The notes beneath the pieces were generated by a model. That model saw only the letters and a list, made by a program, of their open reading frames with translations, did no database searches and was not told the origin of the DNA. Source: Diplonema papillatum (Eukaryota; Euglenozoa; Diplonemea; Diplonemida; Diplonemidae). Taken from it: 64,000 nt of DNA. The translations under genes and the position numbers were made by a program. The DNA is taken from the NCBI GenBank assembly GCA_030068145.1, contig JAPJBO010000888.1:29948-93947 (forward strand), given 5' to 3'. This document shows positions 40,395-51,019 of this stretch, one piece after another. Position 1 is the first letter of the stretch; every line of letters begins with the position of its first letter.

Positions 40395-42380
40395 ATGGAC
40401 AACGCAACGACAACCCTCGTCCTCCTTGAGGAACCCGAGCACCTCACTTTGACGTGGGACGGGCCGCTCATCACGGCATCATACCTTCTTTCCGCGCAAT
40501 CGTGCTACACAGCGATCCTCATCTTACAAATGAAGTTCACGAAGTTCACCATCGTCATCGGCTCGTTCTGCCTCTCCGTGTGCGGCATCTGGGGCATGCA
40601 CTTCACCGGCATGGCTGCTATGCAGATCAACACGAGCGTCGATCTCAACATTGGATGGACTATCGCTTCAGCCATCTTTGCGTTCGCCTGCACGACGATT
40701 GCATTTCTCATCGTAGATGCCAAGATGGTAACCGAAGGCGGGTCCATCGAAGAAGACATAAGCGTCGAGGCGCACATTAAAGCTATCGTCAACGCACCGA
40801 ATGGCTGGATTGTCTTCTGCGCCGCTCTGATCGCCGCTGGCGTGTGCTCGATGCATTACGTGGGCATGCATGCTTTGGAGACACCAGCCGAAATCCGCAT
40901 GGACAGCGGCATCATCACCGCGTCTTGTCTGATTGCTTTGTTCGACGCATACGCCGCGTTGAATTTTGCGTTCGTCCTCCCGATCACGAAGAAGTACACC
41001 ATCCCGACAGCACTCGTGGCCGCGGTGGCAGTGTGCGGCATGCACTACAGTGGCATGTATGGTATTAAGTACTACCTCCCCAGGTCGCAGTGGACTGAGT
41101 CGACGAATGTAATCAAGGAACGCGCAGTTGAGATTGTGTTTGGATGTCTGAGCCTTTCGTTCATCTCGCTCGCGTACTCAACGCATCTGTACAAGCTCAA
41201 GCTCCGGGAGGCGGCCATCAATGCGACGGTGATTGCACAGCACATCATCGACGGGAACTACGAGGTTCTGACAGAGTTGGGCGAGGTCGAGAAAGACCCC
41301 GTCATGCGAGCCATCCAAGAAGCATATCTTGCCATGGGCACGCAGTTGCAACTGCTGAAGTCGTTTCTTCCTCAATCGTTGCTCGCCCAGTTCGAAGGGG
41401 AAGGCACAGAAGGCGACACCGACGAAGATGCTCAGGGTTCGGAGAAGAAGTCGGGAAGGAATCCGTCGATCAACCGCGACAACGTGTCTAAGAGATCTTC
41501 ACTGATGTCCCGGAAAGGCCGACAATCGCTTATCCACAACTCCGCAGGGGAGCCTGTTGGCGTTCTTGCAGAGAAAGGGGTCACCCACCGCAAGGTTTCG
41601 GTCCTCGCGTTCAACGTGCGCGGCTTCAACAACACAATCCGCTCGCCGGCCCTCATGATTGAGCTGCAAAGGACGATGCTCGAAAGCTTGTTCACGAACG
41701 TGTCGGTTCAAAAGGGCATTGTGGACAGCTTCCAGGGGGACCACGCGATCTGCACCTTCAACGCGGCCAAGACAGCGCCCGGTCACTCGCTGAAGGCGGC
41801 ATCGGCCACGATGACGTTTTTGAAGTCCATCAGCAACCCTGACGAGGTGACCATTGGCATTTCGAGCGGAATGTGCGTCGTCGGTGTGATGGGAACCAAA
41901 GGCATGAAACGATCGAATGTAGTGGGCCCGGCGTTCACGCAGGCCGTGGTGCTGGAGAGGCTGTGCAAACAAGACGACACCACAAGGAACCTGCTGCCGT
42001 ATTCATGCTTCGAAGACATTGAACACCACATGACCGCAACTCCCGTGGACGTTCTTCGTCTTCCAGGCGCAAAACTGCCATGCATGCTTCTCACCCTGAC
42101 CGGGTTGAAAGCTGCAGCTGACAATTCAGAGTGGATGTACGAGCTTGAAGCATCGACAGCGCCTAGTCACTTACTGGATGTCTACACTCTATACGCGCAG
42201 GGGCAGGATGAAGACGCTTTGCGTATGGCGCTGTCCTTGGACGTCTTGCGGCACAGCGCTCGCGTCATGACCATGGTGCGAACGCCACTCGAAGAGCACA
42301 CCACGGATTCGCAAGGCAAGTTCTATCGTTTGTCGGTGCTGAAAAAATACGACGCGGCTTTGAAGGACAACGTGGCGTGA
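40395..42380 (+). CDS. MHYT-domain membrane protein with class III cyclase-homology domain, paralog 3
   Basis: 661 residues from ATG 40395, intronless and closest to paralog 1. MHYT motifs are intact: MHFTGMAAM (residue 68), MHYVGMHAL (153), MHYSGMYGI (216), within seven membrane segments. The HAMP-like linker has LKSFLPQSLLAQFE. The cyclase-homology domain has Asn at the first metal position (AFNVRGF, residue 407), Asp in FQGDHAI (449), then GISSGMCVVGVMGT and GPAFTQAVVLERLC, lacking the usual catalytic Asn and Arg. The product is expected in a membrane with the C-terminal domain cytosolic. It may sense a ligand through metal at the MHYT His residues, but whether it makes a cyclic nucleotide is doubtful. 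GC content is lower than in paralog 1. Confidence 0.88.
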   Translation: MDNATTTLVLLEEPEHLTLTWDGPLITASYLLSAQSCYTAILILQMKFTKFTIVIGSFCLSVCGIWGMHFTGMAAMQINTSVDLNIGWTIASAIFAFACTTIAFLIVDAKMVTEGGSIEEDISVEAHIKAIVNAPNGWIVFCAALIAAGVCSMHYVGMHALETPAEIRMDSGIITASCLIALFDAYAALNFAFVLPITKKYTIPTALVAAVAVCGMHYSGMYGIKYYLPRSQWTESTNVIKERAVEIVFGCLSLSFISLAYSTHLYKLKLREAAINATVIAQHIIDGNYEVLTELGEVEKDPVMRAIQEAYLAMGTQLQLLKSFLPQSLLAQFEGEGTEGDTDEDAQGSEKKSGRNPSINRDNVSKRSSLMSRKGRQSLIHNSAGEPVGVLAEKGVTHRKVSVLAFNVRGFNNTIRSPALMIELQRTMLESLFTNVSVQKGIVDSFQGDHAICTFNAAKTAPGHSLKAASATMTFLKSISNPDEVTIGISSGMCVVGVMGTKGMKRSNVVGPAFTQAVVLERLCKQDDTTRNLLPYSCFEDIEHHMTATPVDVLRLPGAKLPCMLLTLTGLKAAADNSEWMYELEASTAPSHLLDVYTLYAQGQDEDALRMALSLDVLRHSARVMTMVRTPLEEHTTDSQGKFYRLSVLKKYDAALKDNVA

Positions 42381-44519
42381 GGCAGGCAGGCGCCCTCCCC
42401 TTTCTTTTGACGCGTGGCTGGTTTGCCACTCAGGGGGTCCCTGTCTTTCCCTTCCCGAGGGCCCCGCATTCTCGTGCACGTCCCTCTGTGCAAAGATCTG
42501 ACGGTCGTTTTGCGTTGCCCCGCACTTCGGCACTCCGCTGCTTATTTCGTGATAACCAACCATAGATGGCCGTTATATATAACGTTATATCAGTCATTCT
42601 CCTGGCGACCAGTGCGCGGTCGAAAGGCCCAGAAGGAACCCGACATACTTGCTGAGATGTGAACCATGCTGATTTATCAGCTGCTATTGTTTGCCTGTAG
42701 CCGATTTTTGGGAAGAGTGATTGCACAGGTGCAGATGCCAGTTTCCTTCACAGGCCAATCTCTCCGACAACACAAACCTGTTAACCAACACAAAAACCCC
42801 GGAATTCCAAGCGAACGTTAACTCTAAAAAAAGTGCATGCACAATGAAAGTTAGAAAAAAATCCTTGTATGCAAATTAGAAAAAAAGTTGCGTTTTCAAA
42901 AACCCGGGTCCGGGGTCCCCCGAGCTACATACACCCCTGCACCTTTCCTGTTGAAAAGTCTTTTTTTCCAAAGTTTTCCCCGGAGGTTTGGAAAATTTTG
43001 CGCGCGCGCGAACATGGGCACAAAAAAAAAACTTTCTACCCGAAAAGAATAAAACAAAACTACGCACTGCTTTCCTTTCTCCTCTGCAATACACGGATAT
43101 TGGACTTCTTCCGTGCTGCTACATAGCCGGCCACTGCGCATCACACACTGCGCTATATTTCTCTTGCATATTGGCATTTTTCCTGCACCTTCCTGTTTCC
43201 GGCCTTATGGCCGCCAGTTGAAGATGGGTGAAGCAATCGGGTCCTTGCTAAAATGGCTACCACGCCGAGTGTCACATTAGTGGGCAAGTCAACGAGCGAG
43301 AAACGGTGAAGAAACGCAGCAGGCGGATTGCACCTTGGATGGCGCTACGAAATGAAGCGACGGGACCGTTTGGTCCAATAGCCAGCTCATGCTTTGCCTG
43401 CAGCGGCCCGCACGTTCTTTAATACCCCCCCCGCTTGTAGTTTCACGCACCACGCGCTCTTGTTAGGATTAACGTTTTCCTCCCCTTTCTTTCTCAATTC
43501 AATACGACATCACATGTTACACGCATGCCGTGTTCGGAAACAGCTGTAGCCCACGCATCGTTTTCTTCACGCGTCCCTCCCTCGTCGATCCCCAATCCCA
43601 TCGGTCTGCATGAAACGTAAACACACAAGCCTTGTTTCCACAAGGTCTGTGCGAACTCGGCCGCCATTGTTCTATTCACTTCGAAGACGCCTTCTCTCCG
43701 GTGGCCGCTGTGCCGCAGTGGTGTCGGTCCCAGGACTACACTCTATAGCTTTTCTTATACATGAACACGCGGCGACCCTTGAAGAAGAGGTGCTTCACAA
43801 CATGGAGTGTCCGAGTGTTGGCATAGGAACCGTGGATGATCTTTTACTGTCGACGCTACTGCCAGGGGTCGCGCTCAAAAGACAGCCCTCGTCGTCGATA
43901 ACAAGAGATACAAGTGTAGTCGACCTTTGCCAGCTCTTTAGACGCAGAACGCCTCGGCGCGATGGCGCCAGGAGCACCCGAGGGATCGTGCACCCTTATC
44001 GCCGATTGGAGGCACAGCCAGGCAGACCCGACCAGAGGATGTAATCCGTGTAGAACACGGATTGCATCCTCTCACCGACTTGCCCGCGTTTCTGATTCGG
44101 ATCCCGGCTACTCGTCGCCAGCTCCCAGCAACAGCTGTGCGCGAGCAGCGCCAGGTGTGGCTTAATTGGTCGGCAGAAGTGCTGCGGGCGTGCGTCCACT
44201 GCCGCGTAGATGCCGTGCAGCAGGATCAAGACGGCTGGGCACGAATTGATGCCCACTGCCTCATGCGCAACAGTAGTGCTGAGTGATGGCAAGTTGGCAG
44301 CAGGTGAGAGTGGCGGTGCTGACTCAGCTGAGGCTGCCCGGATGACCGGGAAACTATGTTGCTTCAGTGAGCTGCAAAATCTCCAAAGATACGCGGCATC
44401 GCACATCAAAGAGACGATAAGCGTGAGCCCATTCCACGTACGTCTGATATGCGTTTTTCTTCTCCCCCTCTTTCGTTGACCTGTTGTGTATACACACCAA
44501 TATACACAACCACCTGGTC
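42381..44519. other. Intergenic, no supported gene
   Basis: Short ORFs only. CACCACGCGCTCTT at 43450 followed by ACGTTTTCCTCCCCTTT resembles sequences at 17475 and 53088. GATGTAATCCGTGTAGAACA / TGCATCC near 44037-44070 forms a small inverted repeat. Confidence 0.3.
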
Positions 44520-45510
44520 CGGGCTCCTGGTAAGTTCCCCGAAACTCCCCGACACTTCCCCGAAACTCCCCGATACTCAGCCCGATTTTTGTGGGAAAAA
44601 GTGGGCTGCCGGTGGGTGGGCAGGTGTACAGGTTGGTAGTGGACAGATGGGTGGATGGGGGGCACGGTGGATGGATGAACAGGTGGTAGTTGGGTAGACG
44701 GGTGGTGGATGGGCGGGCAAGTGGGTGAGGTGTGTACAGGTGTGCAGGTAGGTGTGCTAGTGTGCTTCGGGCGCGGCTCTCTTGAGCCGTCCGTGTTCCT
44801 CCTCCTCCGATCCTCTTCCTTGGCCACCTCGACAGTTCGCAGGGCGTTTCTTAACACTGTGCGAGAGAACTCGGATGCATCTACCAACTGTAGCTTGGAC
44901 TTCTAGGCAGTTATTGAGGCATACCCTGCAGCCTGCGGATTCGGAGGGCCTCAAGGCGAACCAGCAGTTGCTGGAAAACCTGCAGGACCTGCATTGAGTC
45001 CTTCGACACAGGGAGGAGTCTGAACAGGACGCGTCTTGTGCATGTGCGCAGGTTCAACCATCATATGACTCTTCTGTTTGCGGTTGCAACCTTCGGTACC
45101 ACGAGTTTGCCATTCTTATGTCAAACTCTCCAATTCCCTCTTGGGTCTTGGTTTTGGCAAGAAGTATTCACGCCCGCCATCTCCCGATGACCTTTGACCA
45201 CGCTGCAGCATTGGGAACTTTTAAGTACACGAACCCACACGGATCTGCATGCACTTGCACGCTGCAGCAGTCACGTGTAAACCGGGCAGACCCAGTGGTC
45301 TTCCCCCATGTGGTCCCCGAACGACGAGCACCGCTCTTGCACCCGAGGTTAGCCTTCGATGATTGGAAGCCGCAGGGAAACAGTGGCGAGAATATTATCC
45401 ACCTGGTCCAGACAAAAATATCGGGGAGTATTGGGGAATTTGGGGTGTTTCGGGGAATTCCGGGGAACTTCGGGGAATTCGGGGAAATTCGGGGAGTTTC
45501 GGGGTATTTC
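44520..45510. mobile_element. Possible inverted-repeat element with CCCCGAAACT ends
   Basis: An array of TCCCCGAAACTCCCCGA-like units at 44535-44582 faces an inverted array of TCGGGGAATT/TTTCGGGG units at 45418-45510. Ends are not sharply defined. Confidence 0.4.
44600..44770 (+). repeat. G-rich GGTGG/GTGGAT minisatellite
   Basis: Degenerate short repeats of GGTGGGTGG, ATGGATGG and CAGGTG over about 170 bp. The plus strand has many G runs and could form quadruplexes. The minus-strand translation is Pro/His/Thr repeats, not a recognisable protein. Confidence 0.75.
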
Positions 45511-46666
45511 CTTTGGGGCGACCACTTTCTTCTCCCTGCAGCCGGCCTTGGCGAAGGGGGGAGGGGGCTACGCTATTATGGCCCTACCTTGCGCAGAGCG
45601 GTACCATATTTGGCTATGCCCCGAAGACGAAGATAGAGGCTGAGAAGGAAGGACAGACTGGGAGGTACAGGCTGACACGGTTTGACAGGTAGTGACAGGA
45701 TCCGCTGCGGCAAGGAGAGCAGGAACCGTTCCACCAGAGGTCGTGCTGGTACGGGACGATGCTCGTGCTCGAGTCGACGCTGAGGACGAACAGGCACGCC
45801 TTCAATGATGAGGTCTGGGGGATGGACGTAATTTGGACGCCTTCGAAGACGGCACTCCGGCAAGAAGGGCAGAAGAGGGTAAATTTAGTGGGCGGCGGAG
45901 ACCCAGCGCATGGAGGTAGGCGTGCCCAGACCACCACCAAGGACCAGAGTGTGCACGGGGCATCACAATGAAATGCGAAGAGTGCAAGCGTCGATAGCGG
46001 GCTGCAAGCGGGGGCATCACCACCGCCGGCTGCTACAGCAACAACCCGAGCACGACCAGCAGAAGAGACGGAAGCGCGGCCTTCGCCCCCGGGGACGCCC
46101 GAAGCGACACCGAAGTCGAGACGCAAGCTGCGACCATCGGTCCAAAGCGCCACAAGGAAAGCGGTGGATGCCGGCGCCAACACCGCCATCGAGAACGCCG
46201 CAGAAGGCGACGACACCAGGACGGCCGCTGGCAACGAAGCGGCGGCGTAAGGACTCGCAATCATCGAAGACAGAGACGTGCACTCCGCGGTGGGCAGAGG
46301 TGCAAGATAAGGTACTGACGAAGAGATGGCACGAAGAGGTAGTCACGAAAGAGAGCAGATGCAGATTATTGCCACAGGCTCTTTGCATGCTAACCCTAAC
46401 CACCAGGACCAGGGGCAGTTACGGTCGAAGACAGCAATTCGAGCGAGGAGTAAGGTTGATAACCAAAATGAGAGGCACGATGGCCATCCTAAAAGCAGGG
46501 TTGCAGGATGATGCTTGGCCGAGGATAAGGTTGCTATGGCATAGTGAACGTGGACTCCGAAGCGTGACACTCCTTTCAACCGGGTGCACGAATTCAGAAT
46601 TCGGGGAGGAATACGCTTGGCTAATACACTTAATTAACCCCTTACGGACGGGAGACATATATGGTA
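45511..46666. other. Intergenic, possible decayed coding sequence
   Basis: A basic 268-codon ORF (45910-46716) and an antisense 216-codon ORF overlap, and both look like composition artefacts. At about 45590-45720 a broken plus-strand frame reads RYHIWLCPEDEDRG and, beyond stops, PPEVVLVRD, faintly like a FLYWCH finger of a Mutator-type element. Confidence 0.25.
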
Positions 46667-48265
46667 CGATGCCAAAAGGGGGGGGGGGGGGTTTGGGCGG
46701 AAAAATCCCCGCATAGTTCACCAGGGTCTGACGGGTACTGAGGCCCCATACCCTTCCTAAAACATCATTCTGCGTTCAAATACGCCCTCAGAAGCCTCCG
46801 GAGAGCCTTCTATGATGTCCCAAATGCGATTTTGTGGGTTTTTAGGGGGTCCCCCCGCCTGCTGGCCGTAAACCACCATAGAAGACACATACGCAACCTG
46901 ATGCTGGGTCGCTTCTCTGTGCAAGATCCCAGCCCAAACACACGTTTTCGGCGTTCTCTAGCACTCTCCAGGTGCATTCGACCCTCGGGCTTCGTGGTTT
47001 CTTTCACTCACAGGTGTTCCGGGACGTGCAAAGATAAGGAGAATGGCCCCCTGCATTGGGGACAGACCGAACTACGCCCTGCCTGTCTATACAGGCTTTG
47101 GGGTCAACCTGCACTGGCTTTGGCGCCACATCCACCGTTTCGGGCTTCGTTTGTGCTGCTTTGGAGTCCATTAAGAACTCTGGTCTGATTTGCGGGACGC
47201 TTTCCTCGGTTTTGGCGCCCACTTTCACTGTTCTAAGGCCTGTTCAGGCTTCTACCTGCATCATGTTATGCTATTCTGGTGATTCTGCAAGGCTTGGTGA
47301 ACGAAGTAGGACAAGCGTTAAGTAACAGGCGATCATCAGCCGTTCTCAAGCGGTTGACTACGACGCGTTCACTTCATGATTTTGAAGCAGGCTTCACCGC
47401 TTTCAGGGCAGGCTTTCAGAGCTTTCCTGGCAATGTCTTCCCTTCTGGCATCTTTCTCACCCATGGCTGCAAAGTGCTTCTCGCTGGATGTCTTTGCACA
47501 GGCGGCACATGACCCGAGGGATGTGTGGCAAGCTCCTGTGCAGTGAGCTTGGTCAGACAAACTGTGTGGCGCACACACCTGCCATGGTCGGCAGTATCAC
47601 CTGGGCCACAGTTTGAGTCCTGTTCCGAGACCCGCTCACGGTGAAGTGGCGCCTACTGGGTCGCTTCCTCTCCAGCTTCGGCGCAAAGTCTTCACCACTG
47701 GATGCACTTTGAACGGTGAAGTGGGCACCAAAACCGAGCAAAGCGTCCCGCAAATCAGACTAGAGTTCTTAGTGGATCCCAAAGCAGCACAAACGAGACC
47801 AAAACGGTGCACATGGCGCCAAGGCGGCGCAATTCGACCCCAAAGCCTGTATAGACAGGCAGGGCGTGGTACGGTCTGTAGGGTCCATTCGCCTTGTTTT
47901 TGCACACCCCGGAACACCTGTAAGCGAGATAATTTATGAAGTCCGAGGGTCGAATGCACCTGGAGAATGATAGAGAACGCCGAAAACGTGTGTTTAGGCC
48001 GAGATTTTGCTCCGAGGAGCGACCCAGCATCAGGTTGCATATGTGTCTTCTATGGCGGTTTACGGCCAGCAGACGGGGGGACCCCCTAAAAACCCACAAA
48101 AATTGCATTTGGGACATCATAGAAGGCTCTCCGGAGGCTTCTGAGGGCGTATTTGAACGCAGAATGATGTTTTAGGAAGGGTATGGGGCCTCAGTACCCG
48201 TCAGACCCTGGTGAACTATGCGGGGATTTTTCCGCCCAAACCCCCCCCCCCCCCTTTTGGCATCG
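46667..48265. mobile_element. Foldback element with ~550-bp inverted arms and poly-G ends
   Basis: The left arm (46667 to about 47240) and right arm (about 47725 to 48265) are inverted copies, from CGATGCCAAAAGGGGG through TCCCCGCATAGTTCACCAGG, TACGCCCTCAGAAGCCTCCG and beyond. The loop is about 485 bp. Divergence between arms is moderate and increases toward the loop. ORFs in the arms are not conserved between the two copies. Confidence 0.8.
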
Positions 48266-48271
48266 ACTCAT

Positions 48272-51018
48272 ACACGGTGCAGTAGTAAAGGCTTTCACTA
48301 GTAAATTTACTAGTGGTTTTACAAGTGAAAATGGTTTACAAGTGCCACTAGTAAATTTTACAAGTGCAAAAATTTACAAGTGCACTTGTAAAATTTACAA
48401 GTGCACTAGTAAAATTTACAAGTGATTTCAGGTGTTTTGGCAGGTGTTTTGGGGTGAAACAAGAAGAAACTGTGGCAAGTGAAGCACACATTCAGAAGAA
48501 CCGGCTTCTTTTTCACCTAACTCGACAAAATGGGGCTGGGAGAGCAGAGCAAAGTGTCAACCCAGTGCTTGAGAGCCCCGCGCTTAGGCAGACCGCGTCA
48601 ATCCAGGTTTCCCCCACTCAAGGCAAACGTGAACACTCGAACACGACCTCCCTGTGGCTCGATGCGGTGGGAACACGGGACAATAACATCGGAAGAGACG
48701 GAGCGCGAGGGAGGAGGCGTCCTTGTCCTCTCAGAGCAGAGTCGTGCACAGGTACGTCCTGGTACCAGAAATAGATGGGCGCCATTGCACGGCAAAAGAT
48801 GCTCTGGTATCTTGCGTTTGGCCCAGGAGGTTACGAATATCTCTGCCTGCGTGCGTCTTATGCCGGACAGGCTTGGCATCCATTTTTTGGACTGAGTCGT
48901 GGGCAACAGTGCGGTCAACTCTGAAGGCAAATACCGTAAACGGAAATAAGTTGGACCGGACAAAAAGGTCCAACTCACCTATTTTGGGCTCTGGTGGTCC
49001 AACTTTTGTCCGGCCAACTTTTTTCGGGGGGTTCTGTGTACTTCGTGCAGTTTTGCGGCTGGCCAGCACTCGCTCCCCTCCGTAATCGCGCATGGGTCCG
49101 CCGCCAGGAGTTCCCGAACACTGCGCGGCGCTGCGTAACCCGCTGAGTTCCCTCCAGCAACTTGCAACGAAGCACCCTGGCCATGGTCCAGCCATTGGTC
49201 GCCGTGGCCCTGTGGTGGAATCACAAGATCTTCCTTGCGTGGAAGGATGTTTGATCGCGACCGGTTGCGGTTGGTCAGTGCCGAGGGTGCGTCCACCGTC
49301 TGTCCCATTGCTTTGGTAGAGTGCAAACGCAAAAATGCAGAGTGCAAACGAGGTGGCTCGAGGTTGGCGACCGTGAAGGAAAAAGTATGAGCCGCCAATA
49401 AACGACGATCTTGGTACGCTCAAGAAGAAACCCACGCATCTCTCGCGCCTGACTGCCCATTTGTCAAGCATGCTTATGGTATGGAAGATCCACGGGGGGT
49501 TTCGAGGACTGGAGGATTCTTGTCACACGAGGGTGCTAGGGGAAGTTGTTTGGGCTGTTGCCGTGAGATTAGTACTTCTTGGGGTTTGGGGGTTGCTTGG
49601 TCGGGTCGGGGTGTTGGGAATGAACGCGGTGCCTACTGCTTCATTTTATTGTCGTTGATTCTTGGGGTGTTGCTGCCGCTGCCGTGCTTGCGTTCACACC
49701 TTCTTCCTATGCTTGTAGGTCCCATGTTGCCCATTCAGTGCACTTGTCTCCCGGGCAGCTGGCACGCGTAGAGCCACCCTCCGGATTACCGCGTGGTTCC
49801 ATTCGCATAGGCGTCCAGGGCCTGCATTCGGGTGGGTGCCCGAACACCGGCCTTTGGTCCGCCTCCGGCTGAAACCATCTAAGGTGCGCTGTGTCGCCCG
49901 CTGTCAGAATGTGTTGAGAGGTGGCCTTTTCGTTGCACCGTAAACCACATATCTCCGTTGTGCCGTTTTGTAGAATCGATTGCCTCACTAGCGCACTGCT
50001 CCGCTGGACCTCCGGAGTTGGTGCAGCGTCTTGCCGTTGATGCTGCTCTGTGGCGCGTTTAGTCGCTCTCGGATCTGCGGTTCCTCTGATGCTCGAGGGT
50101 CCCCCGTGCAAACCTGCCGATCTCTTCCATCTGCACTAGGCCGGCGGCATCTTGGGCGCATACATATTGGAGGCCTGCATCATGGTAGACCGATCCACAT
50201 CAAAGACGCTTCGTCCGTTCAGCACTCTTCCTGCTGCCTCGTCCGCTTTACGAAACCTCACAAATTACTGACTATTATGGTCGAACCCGAGTGCTACATT
50301 GATGGGCTGTGTGGAACTCCTTACTGCGGCAACAACAATGTCAAGATCCCTGCTTGGGCAAAGCCTCCGTGCCGAAGCGTGTCAGGAAGTGGCCGGCATG
50401 CTCGGACCTACTGGAAGTATTCGCAACAGTCAGGTGGCCGCTTCTGCCCAGGGTTCCCCGCTCCCCGCTCACGTCGCCATTGTAGAGTGTGTTTCACTGT
50501 TGTGAATTTGGCACGACACCACTCACAGTGCGTCTCTCTTGCCTCCGTTTCTTCTCATTTTGTAGACGCTTTTCCTCGGCAGCTGTCAACTAGCTCAACA
50601 AAATTCTCAGGGTAAAGGGGCTGGACAGTGCGCACAGTTCCAGTTGGGTGCGCGCTGCTCCTCTCATCCTTTTTCAACGGCGCGGCTGTATATCAGGGGA
50701 GATGATTCCCATCAAGGCTCCCAACAACCCTGCCCAACTCAGTCCGAGGGGTAGTGCACATCGACCAAACCTCCCCAGTTTTCAATCTCGCAATTTTTCA
50801 CGCAAAACCCCCTATAATACACTGTTTTGGACTGAAAAACACCTGAATTCACTTGTAATTTTTACTAGTGCACTAGTAAAATTTACAAGTGCACTAGTTA
50901 AATTTACTAGTGCACTTGTAAATTTTACTAGTAAAAGTGTAAATTTTACTAGTAAAATTTTTTACTTGTAAATTTACTAGTAAAAGGGTCATTTTACGAG
51001 TTTACTACTGCACCGTGT
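48272..51018. mobile_element. Element with iterated ACTAGT/ACAAGTG inverted ends, copy 2
   Basis: The ends share ACACGGTGCAGTAGTAAA (left 48272) and its inverse (right 51002-51018). Subterminal arrays of ACTAGTAAATTTTACAAGTG lie at 48295-48425 and 50850-51000. The terminus matches the element at 26978-28864, but the 2.4-kb interior differs and holds no recognisable gene. It lies directly between two CGATGCCAAAAGGGG-ended elements, so it may have inserted between or into them. Confidence 0.7.
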
Positions 51019-51019
51019 A

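Noticed and set aside
45614..46716. Basic 268-codon ORF and antisense 216-codon ORF
   Set aside because: Both are low-complexity, mutually overlapping, and the first reads through the poly-G terminus of the adjacent foldback element.
48731..49471. Minus-strand ORF with RT-like fragments (LDKWAVRRE, ERTKIVV)
   Set aside because: The two fragments are in different frames and no RT catalytic motif can be found nearby.
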